From NCBI GenBank assembly GCA_021819105.1, contig JAKASK010000001.1:4448-68447 (forward strand): 64,000 nt of DNA. The letters run 5' to 3'. Positions 17,091 through 25,798 of the stretch are shown here, piece by piece (position 1 is the first letter of the stretch; each line of letters begins with the position of its first letter). The notes under the pieces were generated by a model. That model did not search any database. It had not been told where the DNA came from and worked only from the letters and a program-made list of their open reading frames with translations. Position numbers and translations under genes: made by a program. This DNA comes from an archaeon (GTDB lineage Archaea > Thermoproteota > Nitrososphaeria > Nitrososphaerales > Gagatemarchaeaceae).

Positions 17091-17744
17091 TCACTTCTTA
17101 AAAAGAACGAACAAGCCGTTGTTATTCAGATATTCGTAGAGTTTGATGTCTCTCCTGAGTCGAGAATAGTCTTGAACGGCTTGCTTCACCTCCGGAAATG
17201 AAACTGAATCGTGCATGGTAACTATCCCGCCGCTTCTGACGAATGGCTCATACCTCTGAAGCTCCTTCGACGTTTGCTCGTATGTGTGGGTTGTATCGAT
17301 GAATAAATGATCGATTGGAGAGTTCCACTTTGCGAAAAGGTCGTCGCCTCGGGTAAATTCCCAATATTCTTCCAAGCCATACTGCTTGATTACGTGTTTC
17401 GCTTCCGAACATTCGTCGACGTCATAACTGAATACCTTTCCTCCAATCTCCTTTACTGCCATGAGCAGTGCTACTGTGGATTCCCCGCCGCGAGTGCCCA
17501 ATTCGACAACCGTTCTTAAATTCAACTCTACCGTGAGCATGAATAGCGTAACCAAATGCTCATGAATGTCAGTTGCCTTTGAAGCATGCAGTGAGAATGG
17601 CAGAGCCGAGTCTTTGGCCGTCAGACAACTGCGGGACCACCGCATGTGTCTATATTCCGTGTCGCCTAAAAGAGCGTAAACTAACGCCTGTTTGGGATGC
17701 TTCAGTGCAAATTTCATCTCGGACATCAACATATCACTTGACAA
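17091..17744 (-). CDS. Class I SAM-dependent methyltransferase inside the insertion element
   Basis: A 217-residue Rossmann-fold methyltransferase of the CmcI/Methyltransf_24 sort. The SAM motif I reads VVELGTRGGESTVALL, followed by KVFSYDVDE (acidic ribose-binding position), DHLFIDTTHTYEQT and GGIVTMHDS. Such enzymes methylate sugars, antibiotics or small hydroxylated compounds; the substrate here is unknown. The gene is conspicuously AT-rich relative to its neighbours and sits between the transposase remnant and the right inverted repeat, so it was probably brought in as cargo. Confidence 0.8.
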   Translation of the reverse strand: MSSDMLMSEMKFALKHPKQALVYALLGDTEYRHMRWSRSCLTAKDSALPFSLHASKATDIHEHLVTLFMLTVELNLRTVVELGTRGGESTVALLMAVKEIGGKVFSYDVDECSEAKHVIKQYGLEEYWEFTRGDDLFAKWNSPIDHLFIDTTHTYEQTSKELQRYEPFVRSGGIVTMHDSVSFPEVKQAVQDYSRLRRDIKLYEYLNNNGLFVLFKK

Positions 17745-17771
17745 TGGTGATTTCCTAATAACTCTTCGGGG

Positions 17772-17824
17772 CCCGACTCTTTACGGCGGGACCCGAGGCA
17801 CGCCAACTTGACAGAACCTAGACT
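17772..17824 (-). repeat. Right terminal inverted repeat
   Basis: Reverse-complement partner of 16418-16470; the core 39 bases (17772-17810) match at 37 positions. It lies between the start of the methyltransferase gene and the stop of the GT39-like gene. Confidence 0.75.
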
Positions 17825-17825
17825 C

Positions 17826-17838
17826 TAACGTCTGTTAA
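17826..17838 (+). repeat. Right flanking direct repeat of the insertion element
   Basis: TAACGTCTGTTAA, 12 of 13 bases identical to the copy at 16406-16418; it ends six bases before the stop of the GT39-like gene. Confidence 0.4.
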
Positions 17839-17843
17839 CTGGG

Positions 17844-19802
17844 TCAGTGCCTCATCAGCACCCTGAGCCACACGGGGAGGAACCCCTTGTCGGGGAAGTA
17901 GACCAGGAAGAAGACGAAGACCATGGCCAGGTACACTCCGAGCAGCCACTTCGGGAACCACTTCTTCGAAAGCCAGTAGGCCGCCCCCATGGCGATGGCG
18001 GGGATGGCCGGGATGATGTAGAAGGGGTAGGTCACCCTTTCGCCTATGAACAGGAAGATGTACGGCACGTAGGTCCAGGCGAAGAAGATCAGGGCGAAGG
18101 CCCCGAACTTCGCCCCGGCCGCGTCGAAGGCAGGCGCCTGCTCGGCCGCGAGGGGTGGCTCGGCCCCGGGGACAGGTTCTGCCGGCGCCGGTCCAGGGAG
18201 GACGGGTTCCGCCGGCTGCACCAGCCTGCCGGCCCTGCGGGCCTTCCAGTAGCCGAAGATGTTCCAGACCACGAGGGGGACCCAGACGTAGGTGCTCCAG
18301 GTCACCAGCAGATTGGTGACGCCGTAGTACCCCACCGCGACGTACACCATGTTCCCCGGGTTGATGGTCACCGACACCAGGTAGTAGGCGACCGGGCTGT
18401 AGTAGACAAGCCAGTCCATGGGGAGTATGGGAGCCCCTCCGGGGTTGTTGGCGAACATGCACCAGTAGCCGGTGACCGGGGAGCAGGCCAGCTGCTTCGC
18501 GACCAGGCTGGACCCGTAGCTGAGTATGTAGCTCACGTTGGTGGCGAAGGTCGGCACGGACTGCGCCAGGGTGGAGTCGTAGGCCTGCAGCCCGGCCGCG
18601 AACACGACTCCGACCACCAGGGTGACCTTCAGGACCTGGTAGAGCCTCACCCACCTATCCCCCTCGTCGAAGAACAGGATGTAGGTGAGGAGCGCAAGTG
18701 CGGCGAAGACCGCCGTCTCCTTGGCGAGGCCGGCCACCCCCATGAGGACCCCGGCTACGACGTACCTGTCGAACCTCCACCACTTCAGGTTCGCGAAGTA
18801 GGCGAAGAAGGCGGCCAGGATGAAGAAGACCTGGGGGACGTCGAGGAGGCCGGCGCTCGACTGGGAGAAGAACATCACGTCGAGTGCCAGGAGCAGGGTG
18901 GCGAGGGCCGCCACCTTCTTGCTCTCCGAGAGCTTCCAAGATATCCCGAAAAGCAGCGGGAGGCTGAAGGTGCCGAGCAGGGCGGGCATGAGCCTCCACC
19001 CCACCACGTCGTACTGCCCGAAGACCGCCATCCCGGCCGCGAGCAGCGCCGGCACCATGAAGGGGTGCTCGAGGTGGCAGTCTGTGGGAGCCCCTGTCGT
19101 GGTGCACTGCTGGCCGTTGAGTATCGCCATCCCTTCAGGGACGTAGTACACCTCGTCCATGATGCAGCCGTAGGCCTGCTTGTCCGAGGCGTAGCAGGTG
19201 AGATACTGGTACTGGACCGTCACCTCGGAGGCGTTGGACGGGGCGTACCAGGTCCCCTGGACGGACGACCCCGGTCTGAGTGGCGCCGCGAACGACGGCG
19301 GGGAGCCGAACCCGTCCCCGGACAGCGGGACCCCGCCGCTCGACACGTCCAGCGAAGCGACGGCGTTCCCGCCGCTGGCGGTGACCGTCAGTTGGAGCTG
19401 GTTACCTGAGACCCCGCCCTGGACCGATATCTGGCCGTCGTGGAACCCCGCGGAAGGGTTCCCTGACACCGACCCACCGGCGAAGGCCGAGGGGCTCCCG
19501 ATCACGTAGGCATGGGCGACGAGGGTAGCCGCCGTTATGCACACGATGAAGACGACTGCCTTCCGGTGCTGCGGGTACTCACGGAGGGCGTAGTAGATCC
19601 CGTCGAGGATGGAGGCCGAGGCAAGGACCACCATCGCCCCCCCCAGGAAGTAGATGGGAGGCACCAGGTAGGCGGAGGACGTGTATGCGTGGACGTACAC
19701 CAGGACGCAGAACAGCGCGAGGGCGACGAGGGCCCCCGCGACGAGGAGCCGGATGAGGCGCCGGGGTGCGGTGCGTCTGCCGGGGGGCTCCGCTAGCTCC
19801 AT
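17844..19802 (-). CDS. GT39/PMT-type membrane mannosyltransferase-like protein
   Basis: A 652-residue GT-C glycosyltransferase with about twelve membrane helices. A first helix pair is followed by an external beta-rich domain (residues about 110-230), then MDEVYYVPEG and EHPFMVPALLAAGMAVFG, matching the acidic D-E and HP(P/F)-L motifs of protein O-mannosyltransferases. Later come VAGLAKETAVFAALALL and, near the end, YPFYIIPAIPAIAM. Enzymes of this group transfer a sugar from a polyprenyl-phosphate donor to proteins outside the membrane. The Ser/Thr-rich surface proteins in this window are possible acceptors. The inserted external domain is unusual. Confidence 0.8.
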   Translation of the reverse strand: MELAEPPGRRTAPRRLIRLLVAGALVALALFCVLVYVHAYTSSAYLVPPIYFLGGAMVVLASASILDGIYYALREYPQHRKAVVFIVCITAATLVAHAYVIGSPSAFAGGSVSGNPSAGFHDGQISVQGGVSGNQLQLTVTASGGNAVASLDVSSGGVPLSGDGFGSPPSFAAPLRPGSSVQGTWYAPSNASEVTVQYQYLTCYASDKQAYGCIMDEVYYVPEGMAILNGQQCTTTGAPTDCHLEHPFMVPALLAAGMAVFGQYDVVGWRLMPALLGTFSLPLLFGISWKLSESKKVAALATLLLALDVMFFSQSSAGLLDVPQVFFILAAFFAYFANLKWWRFDRYVVAGVLMGVAGLAKETAVFAALALLTYILFFDEGDRWVRLYQVLKVTLVVGVVFAAGLQAYDSTLAQSVPTFATNVSYILSYGSSLVAKQLACSPVTGYWCMFANNPGGAPILPMDWLVYYSPVAYYLVSVTINPGNMVYVAVGYYGVTNLLVTWSTYVWVPLVVWNIFGYWKARRAGRLVQPAEPVLPGPAPAEPVPGAEPPLAAEQAPAFDAAGAKFGAFALIFFAWTYVPYIFLFIGERVTYPFYIIPAIPAIAMGAAYWLSKKWFPKWLLGVYLAMVFVFFLVYFPDKGFLPVWLRVLMRH

Positions 19803-19858
19803 GGGGTCGCTCCTGCGCGTGCGCTAAAAAACCTGAGTCCTAGAACGGGGGTCGGGCC

Positions 19859-20641
19859 CTAGGCCGCCCTGGGGGACAGGACGAACTCGCAGCGCTCGTC
19901 TCCCTTGGCGATGCAGAGGGTCTCCCTGCACTCCATGGGCTTGCCGAGCCAGGTCGTGGCCATCCCTTCCAGGTGCCCCCTCACGAAGTGGCTGTGGGGG
20001 ACCTTCGAGTCGGCGCCGGCGCACTCGAAGTTCTCCTCCGCCTGGATCGCGATGGTCCCTCCGGCGGGGTCGGACTTCACGGCCGACACCCTGAACCACC
20101 CCAGGGCCTGGTAGAGCTTCAGCACCTCGGCGAGGTTGGACGCTATGAAATCTGCCCCCAGCTTCATCATGTATTCTGCCCCGACCTCTTTCCCGTAGGA
20201 GCGCCCCTCCTCGTAGAGGATGACGTTCCCCCCGGACCCGAACTGCTCGTTGACCGTCCCGAGCATGTTGGCCAGGGCCCTCGCTCCCATCATGACGGCG
20301 CGGGTGCCTGTGTTGAACGCGACCGGGAAGTGCAGGCCGTCGACCAGGAACCCCTTGCTGCTCTCAACCACCATGGCGTCGTGCACGAAGGGGGAGGCCC
20401 CCAGCTTCCTCTTGAGGTCCCAGGCGCTGTGGGTGCTGTCCTCCACGAAGCCGCTCCAGACCCCCAGCCGGGCGGAGCTGTCCACCGAAGAGAAGCTCCC
20501 GAGCACGTTCAGGTGGAGGCCTTGCATCACCTCAAGTACGCTCCTGAGGGCCCCGGGGACGTTTTCGAGCTCCATCACTATGTGGAAGTACTTCCTGGTC
20601 GGGTCGAACAGGTAGACGTTGACGTCTTTTCGCAAACGCAC
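19859..20641 (-). CDS. ACT-like plus V4R domain protein, paralogue 3
   Basis: A 260-residue paralogue of the proteins at 12693 and 15595, exactly the same length. The ACT-like half is HIVMELENVPGALRSVLEVM; the linker SSKGFLVDGLHFPVAFNTG matches that of paralogue 1 (HKGMLVDALSFPLRWSTG). The V4R half has VILYEEGRSYG, HFVRGHLEGMATTWLG and cysteines in NFECAG, ECRETLCIAKGDERCEF. It resembles paralogue 1 more than paralogue 2. It is divergent from pilus locus 1, whose ATPase starts at 20804. Ligand unknown. Confidence 0.75.
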   Translation of the reverse strand: MRLRKDVNVYLFDPTRKYFHIVMELENVPGALRSVLEVMQGLHLNVLGSFSSVDSSARLGVWSGFVEDSTHSAWDLKRKLGASPFVHDAMVVESSKGFLVDGLHFPVAFNTGTRAVMMGARALANMLGTVNEQFGSGGNVILYEEGRSYGKEVGAEYMMKLGADFIASNLAEVLKLYQALGWFRVSAVKSDPAGGTIAIQAEENFECAGADSKVPHSHFVRGHLEGMATTWLGKPMECRETLCIAKGDERCEFVLSPRAA

Positions 20642-20771
20642 GAATATCGAGCCTCCTGGCGGGGTTCTTAAGAGGTGTGAAGAAGTTGTCCACTCCCCCG
20701 GCTCCCCCTCCTCCCGGCAGGCGACCCGGCGGTGTGAAACGCTGGTGTGTGCCCCATCGGAAGTTACACAG

Positions 20772-20780
20772 ACTTAAGCA
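20772..20780 (+). promoter_or_regulatory. TATA box of pilus locus 1
   Basis: ACTTAAGCA, centred about 28 bases before the in-frame TTG at 20804. It argues for that codon as the start rather than the ATG/GTG candidates farther upstream. Confidence 0.5.
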
Positions 20781-20803
20781 AAACGACAGGCCGACCCGCT
20801 CAG

Positions 20804-23800
20804 TTGAAAGCCCCCCGAGGCGGCACCAGGCTCGATCTTAGGCTCTGGGCGCTCGCCGCTCTCATCTGCTACCTCATCGTGGAGGTGCTCGCCCTGGCCG
20901 TCATGAGGGCCCCCACGCTCCCGGTCGCGGTCCTCGTCGCCGACATCGCAGGCTTCGGGGCCTCCGCGGCCATGGTAGTCCTCTCTGCCGCGGTGGTCGC
21001 CGTCGTCGCTCTGGAGGTCCTGTTCATAGCCTCGAAGCGTGCCCCCGGCCCCGCCGCCCCGGCCTCTCAGCCGGCGCCTGCCAAGGGGATCGAGCGGTCG
21101 ACGATCAACAGCCTTCTGGGGGACTCGTCGAAGAACTTCGTGGAGGTCTTCCCCCTGAAGACCGGCGTCATCAACGTATATGGCGCCATAACGAAGGAGG
21201 AGGGGGTCGAGGGGTACAGGTACCTGGTCATCGAGCCAGAGCTGACCGCCACCGAGAAGAAGCAGTTCGCCCAGCTCAACGAGCTGCTCGTCGAGGAGAT
21301 GGACGTCGACCTCCGCAGCATAGAGACCAGGGAGAAGGCGGAGGCGTTCCTGACCGGCAAGGTCTCCCAGCTGGCGCAGACCTACGGCTTCAACATCCCG
21401 AGGCCGAGCATGAGGAAGCTCCAGTACTACTTCGCCCGCGACTTCATCCATCTGGGGAAGATCGAACCGCTGATGCTCGACCCGCTCATAGAGGACATTT
21501 CCTGCGACGGGGCCAAGATCCCCATCTACGTGTGGCATAGAGACTACGAGTCCATCCCCACAAACATCGTCTTCGAGACCGACCAGGAGCTGGACAGCTT
21601 CGTATCCAAGCTCGCCTACGTCTCGGGGAAGCACGTCTCCCTCGCCCTCCCCATGGTCGATGCCTCTCTGCAGGACGGGAGCAGGCTGCACCTCACCTAC
21701 GGGAAGGAGGTCACCCAGAGGGGGAGCACCTTCACCATCAGGAGGTTCAAGGCCGACCCGTTCACCATCGTCGACCTCATCAAGTACAACACCCTGAACC
21801 CGGAGGTCGCAGCCTATCTCTGGTACCTCGTCGAGAAGAGGCTCGCCATGCTGGTCGCAGGCTCCACCGCCTGCGGGAAGACGACCTCCCTGAACTGCCT
21901 GTCCATGTTCGTGGCCCCCGGCCAGAAGATAATCAGCATCGAGGACTCCGTAACCGGGGACGCCGAGGTCCTCGTCCACGAGTCTGGCGTCACCCGCAAA
22001 GTGAAGATAGGTCACCTAGTCGACTCCGCGATCGACCGCGGGGGCGTCGTGACCGAGCTCGGGCACGAGCTCGCAAGGCCCGACGACCTCCGCGTGCTCA
22101 CGATGGGGGAGTCAGGGCGGATAACCTGGGCCCCTTGCACCGCCCTGATCAGGCACAGAGTGACGAAAGAGTTCGTCAAGCTGACGACCCGCATGGGGCG
22201 GACCATCGAAGTCACCTCGGACCACTCTCTGTTCGCAGTCGGGAGCGACGGGAGGGTCGAGGCCGTACCCGGGAAGGAGATCGCGCCGGGCACCTACCTC
22301 GCCACCCCCAAATCTATCGAGATGCCGGGAAGGCCCGTGTCGTTCGACCTGGAGAGTCTCCAGGAGTTCTCCCAGCCCCGGTTTGAAACCCGGGGAGTGG
22401 AGAACCGCAACGGGACGACGGTCCAACAGCTGAGGGTCAACGCGACCCGCAGCCCGCTCTCAGTCCCATCCGTCATCGAGCTGGATGACGACCTGGCGTT
22501 TCTTTCGGGACTCTGGCTCGCCGACGGGTTCTATGATTCGGCCTCCGTAGGGTTCTCTGTGGGGCGCAAGGACGTCGAAGCCAGGCTGCGGAGAATCACT
22601 GAGAGGTACGGGGCGCATCTGACGCGCCATGGCGGCGGCGTCTCGCTTCTCATCCGCTCGGTCCCCTTCAGGGCATTCCTAGAGAAGTCCCTGTGTCTGA
22701 CCGGGGACGAGTACTCTCGCCGTGTGCCCGGGGCCTTCTTCGGGGCGCCCCAAGGCGTCGTAGCGTCTCTGCTGAGAGGATACTTCGCAGGCGACGGCAA
22801 CGTGAGCGCCGGCGGGGTCCACGCGGAGTCCGCGTCCAGAGAGCTGCTCCTCGACCTTCAGACCCTCATCCTGAGGTTCGGGGTCAGACTGAGGGTCGGG
22901 ACCAGGAAAGTCGGAGCCCATGGGGGCGTCGGCACCTACAGGGCCTCGATCGCCGGGACGAGCCAGGTCTCCCTGTTCAGGTCGCTGGTCGGCTTCGAGC
23001 AGGAAGGCCGGATGTTGGAGGTTCGCCGACGAAGCAGGGCGCCGAAGTACCACCTCGACCCCATACCCGTCACCGGCACCGCTGCCGCCGAGCTGAAGAG
23101 CCTGAGGTGGCGCAAGAAGCTCGGTCCTCTCGGGCAGAGGGTGAAGGCTGGGGTCCGCAGGGGGGTCGTGTCGAGGCAGACCATCTTGGAGCTGGCAGAG
23201 GAAAGGCCGGAAGCGAAGGAATCCAGGGCATACATGCTCGCGGCGAGCGACTTGTACTTCGACGAAGTGGTTCACGTGGAGAGGGAGACCCGCGAGGCAC
23301 AGGTGTACGACCTCAGCGTGCCGGAGACGGGGACCTTCGTCGCGAACAACATCGTCTGTCACAACACCCCCGAGCTGTCTCTCCCCCAGGAGAACTGGAT
23401 CCAGGAGGTCAGCCGGGCGGAGGGGTCGGTGGGCGAGATTACCCTCTTCGACCTGGTCAGGAACGCCCTGAGGCAGAGGCCCGACGTCATCATCGTGGGC
23501 GAGATCAGGGGGAAGGAGGCGTTCACCCTCTTCCAGGCGATCAGCACCGGCCACGGCGGCATGTCGACAATCCACGCCGACTCCGTGGAAGCGGTGTTCA
23601 ACAGGCTGACCACCGAGCCAATGAGCCTCCCGAGGAGCCTGGTGGGGACGAGCCTCGACTGCATCGTGATGCAGCTGAAGCTGAGGATCGGGGACAGGTC
23701 GGTGAGGCGGGTCGTGAGCGTCAACGAGATACTCGGCTACGACAACAGGACCAACGAGATGGTGATGAACGAGGTCTACAAGTGGGACCCGGTCACCGAC

Positions 23801-24031
23801 AGGCTCAACGCCACCGGGAGGAGCAGGCTGGTGGACAAGATCAACCAGAGGTACGGCCTCAGGCCGGAAGAGATCAGGCGTGACCTGGACTCGAGGAAGG
23901 TATTCCTCGAGTGGCTGGCGAGCAAGAACTTCCGCTCCTACAAGGAGGTCAGCCAGTACGTCCAGGAGTTCTACGGCAACCCCTACGCCATGGCGAGCAG
24001 GGCGAGGACCGAGTTGGAGGCCGCAACCTGA
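20804..24031 (+). CDS. Type IV pilus/FlaI-like secretion ATPase with N-terminal membrane helices and an intein
   Basis: The assembly motor of pilus locus 1. Starting at TTG 20804 it has 1075 residues: two hydrophobic helices (WALAALICYLIVEVLALAV and MVVLSAAVVAVVALEVLFIA), a VirB11/FlaI N-domain, then the RecA-like ATPase. Walker A is GSTACGKT (Lys359). The Walker B-like strand IISIED is split by a 473-residue intein and resumes at TPELSLPQENW; then come DVIIVGEIRGKEAF and STGHGGMSTIHAD. The spliced protein is about 600 residues. Membrane helices at the N-terminus are unusual for this family. The stop overlaps the next ATG (ATGA). Confidence 0.9.
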   Translation: MKAPRGGTRLDLRLWALAALICYLIVEVLALAVMRAPTLPVAVLVADIAGFGASAAMVVLSAAVVAVVALEVLFIASKRAPGPAAPASQPAPAKGIERSTINSLLGDSSKNFVEVFPLKTGVINVYGAITKEEGVEGYRYLVIEPELTATEKKQFAQLNELLVEEMDVDLRSIETREKAEAFLTGKVSQLAQTYGFNIPRPSMRKLQYYFARDFIHLGKIEPLMLDPLIEDISCDGAKIPIYVWHRDYESIPTNIVFETDQELDSFVSKLAYVSGKHVSLALPMVDASLQDGSRLHLTYGKEVTQRGSTFTIRRFKADPFTIVDLIKYNTLNPEVAAYLWYLVEKRLAMLVAGSTACGKTTSLNCLSMFVAPGQKIISIEDSVTGDAEVLVHESGVTRKVKIGHLVDSAIDRGGVVTELGHELARPDDLRVLTMGESGRITWAPCTALIRHRVTKEFVKLTTRMGRTIEVTSDHSLFAVGSDGRVEAVPGKEIAPGTYLATPKSIEMPGRPVSFDLESLQEFSQPRFETRGVENRNGTTVQQLRVNATRSPLSVPSVIELDDDLAFLSGLWLADGFYDSASVGFSVGRKDVEARLRRITERYGAHLTRHGGGVSLLIRSVPFRAFLEKSLCLTGDEYSRRVPGAFFGAPQGVVASLLRGYFAGDGNVSAGGVHAESASRELLLDLQTLILRFGVRLRVGTRKVGAHGGVGTYRASIAGTSQVSLFRSLVGFEQEGRMLEVRRRSRAPKYHLDPIPVTGTAAAELKSLRWRKKLGPLGQRVKAGVRRGVVSRQTILELAEERPEAKESRAYMLAASDLYFDEVVHVERETREAQVYDLSVPETGTFVANNIVCHNTPELSLPQENWIQEVSRAEGSVGEITLFDLVRNALRQRPDVIIVGEIRGKEAFTLFQAISTGHGGMSTIHADSVEAVFNRLTTEPMSLPRSLVGTSLDCIVMQLKLRIGDRSVRRVVSVNEILGYDNRTNEMVMNEVYKWDPVTDRLNATGRSRLVDKINQRYGLRPEEIRRDLDSRKVFLEWLASKNFRSYKEVSQYVQEFYGNPYAMASRARTELEAAT
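21947..23365 (+). other. Intein with LAGLIDADG endonuclease in pilus ATPase 1
   Basis: A 473-residue in-frame insertion, residues 382-854 of the precursor. It begins with Ser in SVTGDAEVLVHE (block A), has the TSDHSLFAV block B, LAGLIDADG-type helices LSGLWLADGFYD and LRGYFAGDGNVS, and ends VYDLSVPETGTFVANNIVCHN (block F and G; only the end motif VCHN is diagnostic). The +1 extein residue is Thr. It sits right after the Walker B-like IISIED, a highly conserved site, as expected for homing inteins. All splicing blocks look intact. Confidence 0.9.
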
Positions 24032-24927
24032 TGAAGGAGGGAGGGACAAGGCTGGGGTTCTGGGGGACCTCCTACGTCCTCTATGCCCCCTACGCCAAGA
24101 GGTTCGAGCGCTTCTTCGCTGACACCAGGAAGGACCTGGCCATGAGCGGGCTCAGGGTCACCTTCCACGCCTACGTGGCCGGGGCGCTCTTCGTCTCCAC
24201 CATGGCGGGGGTGGGCGGGTTGCTGGCTGGGTTCACCTGGGCCTACTACGCGGGGATGATGCTCGCCTTCCTCCTACTGCTCCCCTTCGGCTCAGGGCTG
24301 CTGGCCTTCGCCGGGAGCTTCGCCGTCTTCTACTTCCTCCCGAGCACCAGGGCCCACGCGAGGGGGCGGAAGCTGGAGACCGAGCTCCCCTATGCGGCCG
24401 GGCACATGTCGGTCCTGTCCACCGCCGGGGTCACCCCCGAGCACATCTTCGACGTCCTGGCGAGGGAAGAGGAGGGCGAGGTGATAGCCCAGGAGTCGAA
24501 GCTGATAGTTAGGGACATGGCGACCATGGGGATGGACCTCTCACAGGCCATCGAAGCGGAGATCAAGCGCTCCCCCTCGGAGAGCTACAGCGAGTTCCTC
24601 GACGGGTTCAGGTCTGCGTCCACCACCGGGAGCGACCTCAGCTCCTACCTCCAGAGGGCCGCCTCGACCATGATGCTGAATAAGCGGCTGCAGGCGAAGG
24701 CGGTGGGCGAGAACGTCGGGGTCGTGGCCGAGATCTACACCATAGTGCTCGTAGTCGCTCCCCTGCTCCTCCTCATCATGTTCTCTGTCATGGGGGCCAT
24801 CGTCGGGACCATAGGCGGCCTAAACATATTGACCCTGATGTACCTCATAGCATACTTCTTCGTCCCGGTGGGGGGGCTGGTCAGCCTCATCATGGCCGAC
24901 CAGACGGTCAGGAAGGAGGTGGAGTAG
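24031..24927 (+). CDS. FlaJ/TadC-like pilus platform protein, first subunit
   Basis: A 298-residue T2SF (GspF)-type membrane protein. Helices at about 50-75 and 85-110 precede a cytoplasmic helical bundle (ELPYAAGHMSVLSTAGVTPE, VRDMATMGMDLSQAIEAE), and two more follow (IVLVVAPLLLLIMFSVMGAI, MYLIAYFFVPVGGLVSLI). These proteins form the inner-membrane platform that couples the ATPase to pilin assembly. Start ATG overlaps the ATPase stop. Its sequence corresponds to the first half of the fused protein at 49194. Confidence 0.85.
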   Translation: MKEGGTRLGFWGTSYVLYAPYAKRFERFFADTRKDLAMSGLRVTFHAYVAGALFVSTMAGVGGLLAGFTWAYYAGMMLAFLLLLPFGSGLLAFAGSFAVFYFLPSTRAHARGRKLETELPYAAGHMSVLSTAGVTPEHIFDVLAREEEGEVIAQESKLIVRDMATMGMDLSQAIEAEIKRSPSESYSEFLDGFRSASTTGSDLSSYLQRAASTMMLNKRLQAKAVGENVGVVAEIYTIVLVVAPLLLLIMFSVMGAIVGTIGGLNILTLMYLIAYFFVPVGGLVSLIMADQTVRKEVE

Positions 24928-25791
24928 GTGGGGGTCCGCGAGCTCCACGCAAGGCGGAGGACCCTCTACCTCGCCTCTGCGGGGACGGCGGCCGCTGCCA
25001 TGGCGGCCATGGCGTTCCTGAACCTCTCCCTGGGGGTGGACTTCCCCTTCCCAATCTTCTCCATGCTGCTCCTCGCAGGGGTGGGCATCATGGCGGTCCC
25101 CGGAGGTGTCGACTGGTGGTTCAACAGGTGGAGGGGGCAGATCGACGACGCGCTCCCTACCTTCCTTTCGGACGTCACCAGCAACGCGAAGACCGGGTTC
25201 AGCCTCACCCGCTCCCTCGAGATGGCCGCAGACAACGACTACGGCGCGCTCAGCAAGGAGCTGAAGCGGATGAGGGCCCAGCTCTCATGGGGGATCCCCT
25301 TCGAGGACGTCATCCGCTCGGAGCTGAAGCGCCTCGACTCCAGGATAGCGAGGAGGACCTTCGGGGTGCTGCTCGAGGCGAACAGGGCTGGCGGCAGGGT
25401 CGAGGACATGCTGGAGGCGATCCAGAGGCACACCATGGAGCTCCACCAGATCGAAAAGGAGGTCAGGAACAACCTCAGGCCCTTCACCATGACCACCTAC
25501 ATAGCGGTCTTCATCTTCCTCGGCATATCCATCGTGCTCGTCGACACATTCTTCGCAGGGCTCATCAACGCCAACAGCTCCGCCGCCGGGGGCGGCATCG
25601 CGTTCCAGGGGCTCTCCGGGATAAGCCTCGCCTCGATAAAGAGCGCCTTCCTGCAGATCGCCCTTGTCGAGGCCGTCATAGGGGGGCTGGGGGCGGGGAA
25701 GCTGGGCGAAGCCTCCTTCGCGGCGGGCATCAAGCACATAGTCATACTGGTGGTCGCGACCGTGCTGGCGTTCCAGCTCTTCGTGGTGTAG
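24928..25791 (+). CDS. FlaJ/TadC-like pilus platform protein, second subunit
   Basis: A 287-residue GspF-type membrane protein that begins with GTG immediately after the stop of the previous gene. The cytoplasmic domain DALPTFLSDVTSNAKTGFSL, then LSKELKRMRAQLSWG, aligns with ALPDFIRDISEGRKIGLSP and LSKHVKKMSAQVSWG in the second half of the fused protein at 49194. Helices flank it (MLLLAGVGIMAVPGGV; TYIAVFIFLGISIVLVDTFF; the last at the C-terminus). With the upstream gene it likely forms a heteromeric platform. Confidence 0.85.
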   Translation: MGVRELHARRRTLYLASAGTAAAAMAAMAFLNLSLGVDFPFPIFSMLLLAGVGIMAVPGGVDWWFNRWRGQIDDALPTFLSDVTSNAKTGFSLTRSLEMAADNDYGALSKELKRMRAQLSWGIPFEDVIRSELKRLDSRIARRTFGVLLEANRAGGRVEDMLEAIQRHTMELHQIEKEVRNNLRPFTMTTYIAVFIFLGISIVLVDTFFAGLINANSSAAGGGIAFQGLSGISLASIKSAFLQIALVEAVIGGLGAGKLGEASFAAGIKHIVILVVATVLAFQLFVV

Positions 25792-25798
25792 AGAAAAG

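Larger units (their letters stand above)
16418..17824. mobile_element. Decayed insertion element carrying a methyltransferase gene
   Basis: A unit of about 1.4 kb bounded by matching inverted repeats of about 53 bases. It holds a broken IS6/IS240-like transposase (minus strand) and an intact methyltransferase gene (minus strand) that is visibly more AT-rich than its surroundings. It lies between an ACT-V4R gene and a glycosyltransferase, both of normal composition. The transposase is dead, so the element is probably immobile unless a partner acts in trans. Confidence 0.7.

Noticed and set aside
22679-24049. 456-codon minus-strand frame opposite pilus ATPase 1
   Set aside because: Shadow of the intein and ATPase domain; no signature of its own.
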